Below the pieces are notes generated by a model. The model ran no database searches and had not been told where the DNA came from. It saw only the letters and a program-made list of their open reading frames with translations. The translations under genes were made by a program, and so were the position numbers. DNA of 64,000 bases. Source: Castanea sativa. Taxonomy: Eukaryota > Streptophyta > Magnoliopsida > Fagales > Fagaceae. Shown here piece after piece: positions 23,041 to 35,169 of the stretch; position 1 is the first letter of the stretch; the number at the start of each line of letters is the position of its first letter. The stretch is from NCBI RefSeq assembly GCF_040712315.1, contig NC_134013.1:6421001-6485000 (forward strand), given 5' to 3'.

Positions 23041-23539
23041 TTAGAAGGAAAGAAAAAGCAAGTTTTGAGAGGGAAAGTAGTTAAGATGGGAGCTGAGGAC
23101 AGAATTTGAGAAGAAAGGAGCAAAGAAAGCAAGAACTTACAAAGTTTAGTTGTGCGAGTTTCCATGGGTTTCTGGAGAGAAAAGGCAATGACTGATACTT
23201 TGATGTGATTAAACTCTGAAGAAATGAATGAAGGTGCGGATTTCCAAGCGTCATGACGTGCGGGAGGCGGCCTCGAAATTGGATTCTTCCGGCCCAAATT
23301 TTCAGAGGGCGACACAGATCGTTGGATGTTCATCTCACCGTTGAACGTGGGGAACAGGGTGTAACTTGCGGTCATAAATGCGCGCGTTTTGAAATTCGAA
23401 GTGCCAGACGGCATTTTCTGGGAAACGGAAGGATCCCCACACGCGCGGGGATGTGCGAAACGTGTGAAGGGTATTCTGGTTGGATCAAAACTCCATTTTT
23501 CTCCTCGGATGGGGAAAAATAAAGTTTTGAGGGGCTATT
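23041..23539. other. Element 2 aORF upstream region and polypurine tract
   Basis: Between the aORF start and the 3' LTR. It should contain the aORF promoter and 5' leader, although no clear TATA box was picked out. The purine tract TTTTGAGGGGCTAT ends at 23539, immediately before the 3' LTR, and would prime plus-strand cDNA. Confidence 0.65.
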
Positions 23540-24307
23540 GTGGGGAGTAAAGGGACCTTAGCAAGTATTTGGGTCTTAGGCTTTATTGACGGGTGCCAGA
23601 CCGTTTTTGACTAAAGGCCTTTAAGATTGTAAGTCGGCCCACAGGGCGAAGGTCTGAGGATTCGTCCGAGGACCAATCTCCCTTCAGAAAGACCTGCGAT
23701 GACCTTGGAATTTGCCCAAAAGATTATAGGCAGTGTTCTGGACAAACTGTTGGTTAAGAGGGGGATCTAAATACCTTCTAGACGCAACAGTGTGAAAGAA
23801 ATATCTCAGAAAAAGGCTGCTACCTTCACATTAAAGACCCTGCACCTACCTACCTGGCTGCATTAATGGGAAAATGACCCCTGAACAATAGAATGGACCT
23901 TCTTGCTATTGTTTAAAGACTTCAGGAAGGTGGTGGAGGGGGAGGGGAGGATCTAAGGGTAAGATTTGTGCGACACGTGGATAAAGAGGGAATAAGAAAA
24001 AGTATTTAAGAAGGGAAGAGAGTAAAGAAAGGGGATTTGGTCAGCTAGCTAGACAAAGACTAAGAACTGTACTCTTTGAAAGAGAAAGAGAGATAATACA
24101 TAAATCGTCCTCGGATTACGTCCGAGGAGGTTCCTTTGTCATACTTGTTTATTGTTTGCAAATACTGTAACTTTCTAGTCTATTTATCAAGTTTCCAACA
24201 TCACTAAACTAGATTTCGAATCCACACTCTACAAATTTTATTGTTTAAGGTTCATTGGGCCTGAGTCCACGTTTGTTTTTGGGTCCAGGCGCAATTGTGC
24301 ACTTACA
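23540..24307 (+). repeat. Element 2 3' LTR
   Basis: 768 bp, same length as the 5' LTR, TGTGGGG...TTACA. The CCTCGG/CCGAGG pair is at 24109-24114 and 24122-24127. It is followed by ATTGC, the right target-duplication copy. Confidence 0.94.
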
Positions 24308-24369
24308 ATTGCAGTAATTTTTTTAGATAGAAACAACACAACCTAAATATTCTTATCAACTTTCTGAAA

Positions 24370-24393
24370 TATATATATATATATATATATATA
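24370..24393. repeat. (AT)n microsatellite
   Basis: Twelve or so AT units flanked on both sides by ATTCTTATCAACTTT (from about 24348 and about 24392), that is, the tract lies inside a short direct duplication. Confidence 0.85.
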
Positions 24394-25738
24394 TTCTTAT
24401 CAACTTTTTCTCTATTGTTTTTATTAATCTTTTAGACAAATACAAAAGCTTAATTGTGGATATGAATTTTTTTTAGAGATAATGAAGCAACACTACTGCC
24501 ACAAATATAATTTCATCATGAAAAAAACATGTAATTACATAAATAGTGTTTTATATGTAATAGGTTTTTCTTTATTCTTATCTTCTCCTTCTATAATATA
24601 TCATCTTCTTCTATAAAATATCTTCTTCTTCATGGAATAAAACTCACACCAAATTGTGAATCCCCGAATCCCCAAGGAAACGTCTCTTCCTCCAGGTACA
24701 CAGGTATGTATTTCTTTTCTTTTCTTTTCCATTTTTTTTTCACAAAGCTACATTCTAATTCATGAGTAAGGAGTAACAAATTCAATGATAATAATAAATA
24801 GAGCCTTTAGGTAAATCTATATATGTTATTTTTTATAAGTGTATGTCTTTGGTATGTGTATACATATATATTGCATCTTATATTGTTTATAGGACATTTT
24901 GCTTTCTATACTTTGTGTTGTCTTACTCTTATTATGAGCTAGAAGCCTAGAACTTGCATTTTATGAATTTGGAATGACAAACATTTAAACTCTTTTAAGA
25001 AAGGTAGATTCATATGTTGGCTTGCTTTCTAAATCATGAGTTATTCTCTTTTGATAAATAATTCTCATATATATATATATATAGACAAATACACACATGT
25101 TGTGGTGGTTACCTAATGTGTACAATATATTTTATTCAAACACACTAAATATATTATATATTAGAATTGTTGACGAAAATTGTTAACAATAATTGTTAGA
25201 TTATGTTTAACAAATGTTGTCAAATTATGTTTAACAAATATTGTCAAGTTATGTTTAACTAAAGTCGTCAAATTCATCAAACATAATTTCGCCTATAGGC
25301 CTTTTTGGCATATGTGTTTTATTGATGTAAGTAATGCTCATTTAAGATAATGTATCTCTTAATTACAATCCCTTATTTCAAGGGAAGATCCTTTTATTCC
25401 AACCATGTTGTCTTTGTACACAAGTTTATCTATTTTTTATGTTTGAAGAGATATATGTTTTTATTTATTTGTGGTTGCACCTAATAATTTGTTTAGGTTG
25501 TCTACGTACCCTTGGCGGGGATCAAGGCACTTCATAGTTCTTAATTTGAGATCTTAGATTTAAAGTCTCAAATATGGTTTTGTCCAATTTTAAATGATGG
25601 ATCTTTAAGTCAATACTTGGTGTTTAATTAAGTATTGACATAATTTTTGAATTTGGGCGAGACAGTTGATTTTAATCTCAAGGATAAGTTAAGGACCATA
25701 TATTTATGGAAATTGAACCAAGGATTCTATCTTTAAGA

Positions 25739-25936
25739 AATTAAATGTCCAATCAATTTTTCCTTTCTTTCATTTGCTTCTTTGTAGGAATTTTAATGAC
25801 ATTTTGATTGAAATTCCCAAATTTAATTAAGGGAAAAATTAAATGTCCAATCAATTTTTCCTTTCTTTCATTTGCTTCTTTGTAGGAATTTTAATGACAT
25901 TTTGATTGAAATTCCCAAATTTAATTAAGGGAAAGA
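25739..25936. repeat. 98-bp tandem duplication
   Basis: Two nearly identical 98-bp copies starting with TTAAATGTCCAATCAATTTT at 25741 and 25839 and ending with AATTTAATTAAGGGAAA. The near identity points to a recent event compared with the surrounding decay. Confidence 0.9.
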
Positions 25937-26087
25937 AACTCTTCTGAAGCAATTTAATCATTGTGAACATATTTGGAATTGAAAATTTTCCTTAAATTAA
26001 TTTTTATGGTCATTTTATTTTAGGAATTATTAACTCTAATTTTGATTAAGAAATTAATAATCCCAAAGAATTCATTATGATTAATAT

Positions 26088-26440
26088 GGTGGAGTCAAGG
26101 ACTTCATTAAAAAAAATTAGAGTCAAGGACTCCATAAATTTAGTATAGTCAAAGACTGCATTGATGGGATAGAGTCAAGGACTCCATTAGTTTAGTAGAG
26201 TTAAAGACTCCATTAATTTGGTAAAATTAATAACTCCATTGATGGGGTAGAGTCAAAGACTCTATTAATGGGGTAGAGTCAAAGACTCCATTATTTTTGT
26301 AGAGTCAAGGACTCCATTAATGAGGAAGAGTCAAAAACTTCATTATTTTTGTAGAGTCAAGGACTCCATTAATAGGATAGAGTTAATGACTCCATTGATG
26401 GGGTAAAGTCAAAGACTCCATTAGTTTAGTGAAATCAATT
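26088..26440. repeat. Minisatellite with GAGTCAAGGACTCCATTA core
   Basis: About a dozen irregular copies of AGAGTCAAAGACTCCATTAA plus a 4-10 bp spacer such as TGGGGT or TTTTGT; the unit is about 24-33 bp. Within each unit GAGTC and GACTC form a small inverted pair. Confidence 0.88.
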
Positions 26441-27404
26441 TTCCAATTAAAAAGAACATTACACCACAACTTGAGAGAATTTTTATTTGGTAATGTACAA
26501 ATAGGAGTTACGAGTCAAAGACTTGTATTTAAAGCTTCATTCATGGAGTTAGGAACTCCTCATGAAACCCGATCCTATTTGCATTACCAAGTAAAAATTC
26601 AGATTTGAGAATGAGGGAGAGAGAGATTTAGAGAAGAAAATGAGTGATGAAATGATGAAATCTCATATACAAACCTATGCTGCGTATTCCTCCTCTACTT
26701 GTGTTACCCTCTTTGTCAGTGCCTCTCTTTTTTCTTTTCTCTATGTTTTTGCTGTGTGTGTGTACTTGCTCTCATTTTGTGTTTGTGTGTATCCTTTTTT
26801 TTTTTTTTTAATTTTTAATTTTTTTATATGCGTGTTCCTCACCAATTTATAGAGGAACTGAGAAGTAGTTTGCGCCTATTTTTGCTCTTAACTGATCAGT
26901 TCATGGAGCGTCTGAGTCAATTTTTCTTCCACAATTCCTAACTTCATGGTCAGCCATGCCCCACTATTTCCCTTTTTCAAATAGTTGGCAGGTTACTCCA
27001 CTTCTTTTGAGGTGTGGGGTTTTATAGGTACTTAACTTCCAATGACAGTTACAAAAGATAAGATTGAACATTCTAACTTCTATAGCAGTTGTGGAAGTTA
27101 AGTCTAAATCTTATAACTTCCACAAATATTGGAGAAGTTACTAAACAAGTAACCACTCCAAAACTCACTATAAAATGACTCATCCACATCAAATGAAAGT
27201 AAGTTTCACTACTCCTAAAAAGTTGAAATTCTTGAGTTTTAGAGAAAAAACAAACTTAAGCATCGGAGAGTTCTTGGGCGGTTCATCCTGGTTTCCTTTG
27301 ATCTTGTATCTTTTTCTTTTTAGGTCTTCTAAGCAATCACTAGCCCATTGAAGCTCGGAGCATTCAGCCTACTGATTTTCTGTGCATCAACATATGTCAC
27401 TTTT

Positions 27405-27556
27405 TTATATATACAAAATAGAAATTATACTTTAACCTAATCTAAGTGTATATGTGTGTAAAGTTTCCTCCTAAATACTTGAACTTTTCCTTTCACACTC
27501 TTCAATCACTTATACTTGTGGAGTGACCATCGCATTAAAGGTATGCAGTAGTATAA
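27405..27556 (-). mobile_element. Old SINE copy, related to the one at 56922
   Basis: The - strand reads ACTCCACAAGTATAAGTG, then a decayed box B region, then TTTACACACATATACACTTA, ending in an A/T-rich tail. The same modules in the same order occur at 56922-57095. Flanks CATATGTCACTTTT (27391-27404) and AATATCACTTTT (27557-27568) look like an aged target duplication. Divergence from the other copy is high. Confidence 0.7.
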
Positions 27557-27624
27557 ATATCACTTTTATATACCCTAACATAGACAATATAACATAAGAG
27601 AAATATAACATTTGCAATAACAAA

Positions 27625-27627
<3 letters not shown>

Positions 27628-27658
<31 letters not shown>
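27628..27658. repeat. (AT)n microsatellite
   Basis: A run of about 15 AT units. A shorter one lies at about 27795-27812. Confidence 0.85.
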
Positions 27659-27661
<3 letters not shown>

Positions 27662-28321
27662 CATTGATCACAAACATGCTCCAACCCTCTCATCTTTTAA
27701 CCATAAAATCATATTATCTTTTCTTTTAATAGAAAAATAAATAAATGCATTCTTGTATACTTAACTCTCTAATTACAACATAAAGAATGGTTCATATATA
27801 TATATATATATATGATACTAAAGAGATTTATTTCTGTATTATTTGAAAACATACTTACTCTAAAGGTTAGTGAGTTTTATTCTTCTCAAAAAGGAAAAAA
27901 AAAAAAAACTAGCGAGATATATATAGCAAGAATTTGAATATTAATAATAGTGATTTGGATAAAAAAACCACCGCATACTTTTAGTAAGATAATCATTTCA
28001 CAAGTATAAGTACTTGTGAGATGTGGAAGCAAAATATTACGATCAATTTGACTACTATCAAAATGTAAAAATCAAACTCACATAAAGTTAAAAATAATAA
28101 AAATTAAATTGACTGTTACTAAAATATAAAAAATAAATTTTTTTTAACCTAATTATAAAGTCTAAAAATTATATTTTCCCATTAAAAAAACTTCAAGCAT
28201 AAATTTTTGAGCCCCACAAGTCTAGCTAGTGTACTAAAAAAAACCAAACCAGTTGTCAGAGTGAACTAAAAAAAAAAAAAAAGCAGTTTTCAGAGAACCC
28301 CCGCCAAATTGGCTTTCAATA

Positions 28322-31300
28322 ATGAATATGCACCGTTTCGGAGCCCTAATCCGAAACGCGAAGCGGTTCTATTCGTCCTCACCCGCGATCGCTAGACCAG
28401 AGAAATTCTTCTTCCCCGACGACGGCGAAGCCGGGAGCTCGGTTTTCCGGCACGCCCTGAAATTCCAGCGGCCGGCGACGATCAAGTGGGATAAGCAGTT
28501 GCTGAACTCCGCTAGCTTTATTGGGACCGTCAATCTTCCTTTGAAGGTTGTGGACACAAAGATCACCGGTCGCTTTGGCGTTCACACTATGCTCTCCGTC
28601 AATTCCTCCCCCGATGATTCCAATCGCACGGTTAGGTACTCTACTCCACATCTCTGTTTTCGTTATCGTATCAAATCGTATCGTATCAATTACTTCTTCA
28701 AATTGTGCTTATAATAATAATAATAATAATAATAATTGTTGTAGTTGTTCATATTTCCAACATTTGATTTTGCATGAGTAAAACTATGGGCATAATATTT
28801 TTCACCACTGCTTACGTGGCCTATTGTGATTGGATGAAGCTACACCATTTTCACATGGGTTCGCTATTTTTTTTAAAAAAATTTTGAATACTAAATATCT
28901 ACGCGAAACACTAAGAAGTACTAGTTGAGCTGCCTCTTGACAACTGGGTCCACTATTGATACCACTTTTATCGCGTGTCAATCACAAAAGGCCATGTCAG
29001 TAGTAGTAAAAAATGTTTTGTCCCCTAACTTATTGTTGGGCAAGACACATGCTGTAATGCACTCTCACACACACATACACACACTAGAGATTGAGGAGAA
29101 AGAATAGCTTGATTTGTTTTCTAATGCTCCATGTGATACATGGCAAACTTGATCAGAATTTTCCCTTGGGTTTTCAGAAAGCTTCTTATGATATAACAAT
29201 TTCATTTTAAATGAAGTTTGGCATAAGGGATTTGATGAATGAAGGTTTCTGAATGAAAAAAGAAGGGTGGTTATTGTCATTGAAATGGGTATATATGGAT
29301 GATTGTTCCACATTGCTTATTGTGGTGTCTTTGGAGAGAGAGAAATAGCAGGTGCTTTGAAGATAATGAGAGATCAATCTCAGACTTGAAGCTATTTTTC
29401 TTTAGAACCCTTATAGATTGGTTGACTGCTTTGCGGAACCAATCATTTTTATCTTTTCTTGATTTCTTAGATTCTTGTAATTTTTGTTCTTGATTGTTTA
29501 ATCCTTGTACACTCCCTGTGTACTAAGGTGTTTCCTTTTTTGATATAAATAAACATCTTACTTATCAAAAAAAAAGAAAAGAAGGGTGGTTATTCTCTTT
29601 TTTTTTTTTCCTTGCTAGAACATGTAATGGCTATGGTCATGCATTGGATTTGAATGTGTAATGGGAGGTCAATTTGATTTGCTCCTGCTTTTTGTTTAGA
29701 TATATGCATGCATTTCTCAATATGGAAGTTGGTGGGTTTTCAAGTTTGCCACTATGCAACTTACATTCTGTAATTTGTGAACAGGATACTACTGTTGATG
29801 TGGGACGAGATGGCAGAAATGTCTCTACAACATGTGAAACCAAATGATTTTATCTATGTTTCAGGTCCTTTAGGATGTTATACAAAGGCTTATGAGGATG
29901 GAGACCTCAGAACATATTACAAGGTTCAGAAACCAAGTACATCTTTTTAACATGTTGCATAGCTGGGTCCTTATCTGGCATGAAAATTTATCCTTCCTGC
30001 TCAGCTCTAGCTTCGTGTTCAAAGATGCAGCTACAGTTTTTTATACTAAACTGAATTTCTCTCTAGCATTTGTCTTACTCCTCTTTTGAGTTCCTACTTC
30101 ATTAAAAAAAAAAAAAAAAAACCTCTTGAATTTTCTAAAGATATATTTTATAAGATATGATAAATTAATGATATTTGTTGGCATACATAGTGATTAAAGT
30201 TGTTTATTGGTTTCTTTTGAGGACTCATATAGTTAGGGTATTCTTAATCTTTAACCTTGTGTTTGGTGGTAACCAATACCTAGCGGTGTATCAAATTTCT
30301 TTCTGGATCCCACTTGCACCTTATATCTAATACCTGTTCAAGCTTTCACTTTATGATTTCATGTTCATTCTTTTCCCTTTGCTAATCATATTAGGCATTG
30401 ATTTTTAAGATTTATTTGCTATGAAATTGGGATGGAGCTATATTGGATAGAAGCTAATAAACCGTGGTCTCTGATAGATTGAGTTCACATGTTAGTGTAA
30501 ATGATGGTGCCTTGAACCCTAACCCTTTTCTGCTAGATGAGAAAGTATGAGGGCAGTAATTTTTTTTCCCTCTGCTGATACATTTGCACAACCTCTAGCA
30601 GTATAGTTATTTTGTTTTCTCTTTATAGGTCACAGTAGAAGAATTGAATTATGTTGCCCGAGATGGCCAGGGCCCAACCAGCCAGAAAGTCGAGGAGTCG
30701 CAATTAGGAGCAGGTACGATGTCTTCTATAGTTGAAATAAATCTGCAATGCATATCTTCAATATCTTCTAAAATATATGGCGTAGAGTTTTTATTTTATT
30801 AATCTTTTGGAAATGAGTAGAAAACTACATAGCAAGTAACTAAAGCAAGGTGTGTCTTTAAAAGGAGCAAGTTGTTAGCACAGGATTTGTATATCTGACC
30901 TAGAAACAATTTGAACCAGGCTCGCAGGATGATAGTGATTATAATATTGTAATTTCTTTGCTTATATGCATATATTTATGTCAACTCTTGGCACAAAAGG
31001 GATGTATATTTTTTGTTCATTTTTTTTTTAGTACATTACACTAGAATCCAATCTATAATGGGGATTACACACAAAAGTCAATGATAATTTGAATTTGAAT
31101 TGCATGTTGATTGCTTCAATCCTACAATTTTCTCTAGCAATTAGTCTATTGATTTATTAATCAATCTCATGATCTCCATTAGCAATTAGTGTCTTGATTT
31201 GGTCTTCAATGACATGGAAAGTGAATTATACTTTCCTACACTCCTCTCAAGTTGTGCATTAATCTCTGATGGAATGCATAACATGTGGAAATTGAATCCA

Positions 31301-32874
31301 AAGCTTAACCTCCCTTCTAAAGCTTTCCCCTTTTTTTTGGAGTCTGAGAAAATTAACAAACACAAGTTAAATTTGGTAAAATAACAGTGCCATTAAAATG
31401 GTGAATCCCCCTCAATGAGAAATTCATAAGAAATTATCCTATAAAGATGTCACTATAGATTAATGTGACAAAAGCCTTTTAATATGAAGCAGATAATATG
31501 AGTGAGAATTGCATAGGTAAAATTACCAATAGGCAGTAGGAAACGTTAATATCTCCTTATTAAAAGTAGGAAGAAAAAATGATGAAAAAAATAAAAGATG
31601 ATTGACAAGGTGATTATATTAAAAATTACTAACATGAGGAAAATCATGTGAATGAAGAGATTCAAGTAAGGTCCAATTGATACGCTTTGATACCATGTCA
31701 AAATTTGATATATCATGTAGCATAAAGATGAGAATGGAATAGATTAATGTGGTCGATCATTGAGACCTATGTCCACAACACCAAAAGACAAAGGGCTACA
31801 TCTTTCATTCACTTTTCATGATAATTCATTACAATAAAATCCATATTTATAATGAGGATTGCGCATGGAAGTTAATGATGATTTGAATTTGAATTACATA
31901 TTGATTGCTTCAATATACGATTTTCCATAGCTACCAATCCCATGATTTTATGTGATAATTAATGTCTGGAGTTGGTTTTCAAAGACAAGGAAAGTGAATT
32001 ATACTTTCCAACAATCTTTGAAGCACCAAAATTGGTTCATGCTAAGTTTTGCCTTTATTGGTTAATATTCTTGTACGAAAAACAAAGGAAGTTTAAAATT
32101 TTTGGAAGACAATTTCAAGCTCTGGATTAAGTTTTTGCAAGTTGTGCATTTCATCAAAGATTAATACACAACTTGAGGGGTTGAGGGGGAGTGTTGGAAA
32201 ATATTACACTTTTCACAGATTAAAGACAAAATCAACAAATTGATTGGAGTAAATCAAGAGATTGGAGAAATAAAATATATTAATATGAAACTTTAAATCA
32301 AAATATACATTTAATAAATTAATAGTTGACCTATTTTCAAATTTTATAAATCTAATGTGATCAATCAAGTGAATGGAAGATGTATGTTATTGTGGACTTT
32401 GATCTTAGTGATTGAAACCCGTTAATCTTTTATGATCTTCCTCTCTCATATTCTCTTTATCTTCCATAATATTTCAAGGTTTGACAATACTCAATTATGA
32501 GTTTTTTATGACTCTTTTTAACAGCTAGTCATTGCGAAATATTTACTTTTTCCACATGCTTATCTATCTTTTTTGTCCTGTTTCTTATTACATTTCTAGG
32601 TGGAGCTGACTTGGAAGGGTATGAAAACCGCAATTACTTGTGGCAAGTGTTTTTCACCAATCCATATGAATGGCAGGATTTAAGGAAACGTAAGGTAAAT
32701 CCAAGACAGCCAGATTTCAAACACAAGGATACTGGTGAAGCTCTCTGGTTGAGTCCAAATGATCCTCCATGGATTAAAAGGCAACTCCAGTTGCTTGATA
32801 CAAAAATGGCAGAACAAGGCCAAGGTGATTTTGGTTTGCATTCCCGTGTCTCCATGTGGGATTATGATGAGTAG
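28322..32874 (+). CDS. OSB1-like organellar single-stranded DNA-binding protein
   Basis: Four coding exons: 28322-28635, 29785-29923, 30629-30713 and 32600-32874, all with GT-AG borders and matching phases, giving about 270 residues. OSB proteins bind single-stranded DNA in mitochondria or plastids; Arabidopsis OSB1 is known to restrain recombination of mitochondrial DNA. The N-terminus (MNMHRFGALIRNAKRFYSSS) is Arg/Ser-rich like a mitochondrial presequence. An OB-fold domain follows (SASFIGTVNLPLKVVDTKI in exon 1, NDFIYVSGPLGCYTKAYEDG in exon 2, TVEELNYVARDGQGPTSQKV in exon 3). Exon 4 carries the family's PDF motif: YLWQVFFTNPYEWQDLRKRK then PDFKHKDTGEALWL. The start is the first ATG after a long non-coding stretch. 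No breaks are seen, so the gene is probably functional. Introns 1 and 3 carry transposon insertions. Assignment to OSB1 rather than another OSB rests on the single PDF motif and overall length. Confidence 0.87.
28710..28735. repeat. (TAA)n microsatellite in OSB1 intron 1
   Basis: About eight ATA/TAA trinucleotide units, 75 bases past the exon 1 donor. Confidence 0.85.
29258..29594 (+). mobile_element. 5'-truncated LINE inserted in OSB1 intron 1
   Basis: The 18-bp target duplication AAAAGAAGGGTGGTTATT occurs at 29258-29275 and 29577-29594. The 301-bp insert between contains the C-terminal end of a plant LINE reverse transcriptase ORF (29299-29493: IVPHCLLWCLWRERNSRCFE, then LSFLDFLDSC) and ends in a poly-A tract (about 29567-29576). 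Severe 5' truncation, a 3' poly-A and a long duplication are the normal signs of target-primed reverse transcription. The insert is in the sense orientation of the gene. Confidence 0.93.
30979..32013 (-). mobile_element. TRIM-like non-autonomous Copia-type LTR element in OSB1 intron 3
   Basis: Two direct repeats, 30979-31240 and 31696-32013, start TGTCAA and end TACA/AACA on the + strand, and both contain GGAAAGTGAATTATACTTTC near the end. On the - strand they read TGTTGGAAAG...TTGACA. Next to the right copy the - strand reads TGGTATCAAAGC (31684-31695), one base off the initiator-Met primer site TGGTATCAGAGC, and next to the left copy a purine tract (CTTGAGAGGAG). The internal region is only about 455 bp and non-coding. 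The LTRs differ by large indels, so the insertion is old. No clear target duplication survives. Confidence 0.78.
32172..32420 (+). mobile_element. Fragment of a related LTR, opposite orientation
   Basis: GAGGGGTTGAGGGGGAG (a purine tract) is followed at 32192 by TGTTGGAAAATATTACACTT, which resembles the LTR start of the neighbouring TRIM-like element but reads on the + strand. No partner LTR was found. It may be the 3' end of a second, truncated element. Confidence 0.5.
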
Positions 32875-35165
32875 GAGCAAGTCTGGAGGCCTTGAAAGAA
32901 CTATCTGCTTTTGCGTATTGGTCATGTACAGGGTTTTACGATCTTAGCCATTGCATCTAACTGGAAGGTCAAAGAATGACAGAAGCGATTTCAAAACTGG
33001 ACAGGAATTTGAGGTTTTTACGTCTCCAAGCATATTTCTCATTTTCACTTATAAAAAAGAAAAAAGAAAAAAAAAAAAGCATATATATATATATATATAT
33101 ATATACACGTGTTGAGCACTGAAGATTTTGCATTCAGTTCTCTCTGCAGCAGGTTGCAGGTATCCTATACATGACAAAAATATGAATACAAGGCTTTTTC
33201 ATTTTATGTAGGTTTTTTTTTTCCTTGTATAGCCTGGGCACTTCAGGGGTCACTTCATGATAGCAATGTCTATACATAATGCATCTCCACAAACTTATTT
33301 CCTTCTTTAAAGTTTAGATAAGAAAACTGTCTGAAACTTTCTGTTTAGATTGAATGAGAATTTCTCATTGAGGGATATGGGTTGACTTTCTTAGAATATT
33401 TAGCTTTCCTTTTGGCTTGCATATGCCTTTGCATTAGGCTTTCTCACCTTGTATGGATACTTGCCATCAAATGAACTAAGGAAATTCAGAAGACTATTAG
33501 AAGGGGAAAAAAAAACTGTTTCTAATGCCCTCAATTATTGATCAAATAGACACAATAAAATCCAGGTGATTTAGGAAACAGGTAGGTTGGAGCTTGCCAG
33601 GGAATCACCAACTTTGGCCACTTGTTTCGCCTCTTAGAAACAAAGAATCTGAGCATAATCAATGATTTTGTTGTGATAGGCTGATAGCTATATTTACAGA
33701 CAGTTTTTGCTTTCTGCAAACCCAGTAACAAAATGTGGAATATTTTATCAAGTCAGGGTGATCACTGTGAAGATGCCATATGACATATGTATAGGTCTTA
33801 TGCTATAATTAATTGGGGCACTCCTAAAGGATGGGATCATTGCCATATTGATGCCCTGTTGAGACAATGAGTGGAGCAACAAAAGATGAAGGGTGCCTTT
33901 TTCAGCACATGGTAGAGGTTTCTAGTTCTAGTAGAGGGCTTTTGAAAATTTTATGTTCTTAGAATGGGAAGAAGATGATGAAGATGGTGATGACGGCCAT
34001 GGCTACTTTAAACTTCAAGGTTTATAAATTGGATAGGAAGAGACAAAAAAAGGTAGGTTGGGGTGCAACACTTGGGCAACAAGGTTTTGTTTGTAGGGTA
34101 TAATTGTGCAGTGTCTCTTAACCCTGAAATGTCCTGGGATCAAAGCAAATAGCATTACTTCATGGATGATTATTTTGAAGGCTATTATGATTTTATGAGA
34201 GTCCATATGGGAGATTCAACCATGGTATGTTCAGTTTGGAGGACGAGAGCCTAAAAAAAGATTTCTACACCTTGCATTTGGATTAGTCCTAAACTGATGG
34301 GATATCGCATTTCATCTCTGTCAAAATTATTAGGTGCTGTATTGAAATTTGAAAGAATGTTAAAACGAGTCTATTAAAGTTTTCTATTACTGGCTTTTGT
34401 ATTTTTAGACTGCTATATTGCAATTTTTTTTTTTCTGGATTTCCAGGGAGTTGAATTCTTGTAAAGAATAAAATGTTTCTGATGCAGATCTTTATCCATA
34501 AATGAGAAATCAGTGCTCATAGTTGCCTCTTCTTTTTTTTTTTTTGGATGTGTGCGCACGTGCTTGTGTGGCCAAAATGGTAGCATATGAATCTCATGAC
34601 CTGGGTTGGATTTTGTTTGTTGGGCCTCAGCCCGTCACTACATTGGGGCTTGACTGTCTGGTGAGACAAGTTTATTGAATCCATTCATCTGATCCCAAAT
34701 TTCACTCCTACAGCTCTCTGCTTTTCTTGATCCTCCTGATCTTGGGGACATGGGCACATGGCCACATGCCACAAAGACGTTGTGAAAAGCAATGATTTCT
34801 TTTTCATTGCTGTTATTTCCTTTGCACAGATACCAGCCTTTTGTATATACCTGGAGATCAGAATTGTAGCAAGTCACCACGAGTTAGGGGTTCCTGTTGA
34901 GGATATTATATATTACAAGTTTTTTTTCTGTGACTAAGTTTGGAGCTTTTATAACTAGGGATCTTTCTGATGTCAAGGCTCCAAATTGGAATAATTATAG
35001 ATGAAAATAAATGTTAAATGGCCAGAACCAGAAGGGTTGATACACTAAAATGTGGTGGGATATCTATTTAGAGTTTCAAGATAGACTTGAAACTTATGTT
35101 TAATGAGTCTCATAGACCACACTCTTTTCTTTAGTTTACCAGAAAAAAGAAACTCATTACTTGAA
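32875..35165. other. OSB1 3' flank and spacer
   Basis: The first few hundred bases should contain the OSB1 3' UTR. An (AT)n tract is at about 33077-33104. The rest has no supported gene; small frames such as 34638-34880 have no recognisable domains. Confidence 0.5.
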
Positions 35166-35169
35166 GTGA

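Larger units (their letters stand above)
12648..24307 (+). mobile_element. Element 2: Ty3/gypsy LTR retrotransposon with antisense ORF
   Basis: The longest element, 11.66 kb, on the + strand. Layout: 5' LTR, PBS, gag, protease, RT, RNase H, second RNase H, integrase, 70-bp tandem array, antisense spliced aORF, purine tract, 3' LTR. Flanks ATTGA and ATTGC match at four of five bases. Both LTRs are 768 bp; over the first 210 bp I count roughly 15 differences, mostly transitions, so it is not recent. About a dozen in-frame stops interrupt gag-pol, nearly all explicable as C-to-T changes on one strand or the other. It is close enough to element 1 to serve as its reading guide. Confidence 0.95.
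24308..28321. other. Gene-poor AT-rich spacer before OSB1
   Basis: About 4 kb with no convincing gene. Contents listed separately: (AT)n tracts, a 98-bp duplication, a minisatellite and an old SINE. A phrase near 25500-25535 (GTCTACGTACCCTTGGCGGG) and the 27290-27370 stretch recall plant LTR leader sequence, so a decayed, non-coding LTR element may lie here, but I could not find paired LTRs. Confidence 0.5.

Noticed and set aside
23253..23522. 89-codon + strand frame in element 2
   Set aside because: Lies in the aORF upstream region, no domain, not conserved in element 1 or 3.
26640..26852. 70-codon frame with hydrophobic residues
   Set aside because: Phe/Val-rich translation of T-rich and GT-rich DNA next to a minisatellite; no supporting context.
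24650..27400. A further complete LTR element
   Set aside because: Some phrases recall LTR leaders, but I found no paired repeats, primer site or coding motifs.
30974..32018. Target duplication for the TRIM-like element
   Set aside because: ATTTA and ATCTT match at only three of five bases.
34638..34880. 80-codon - strand frame
   Set aside because: No recognisable motif, no splice context, no similarity to anything I know.
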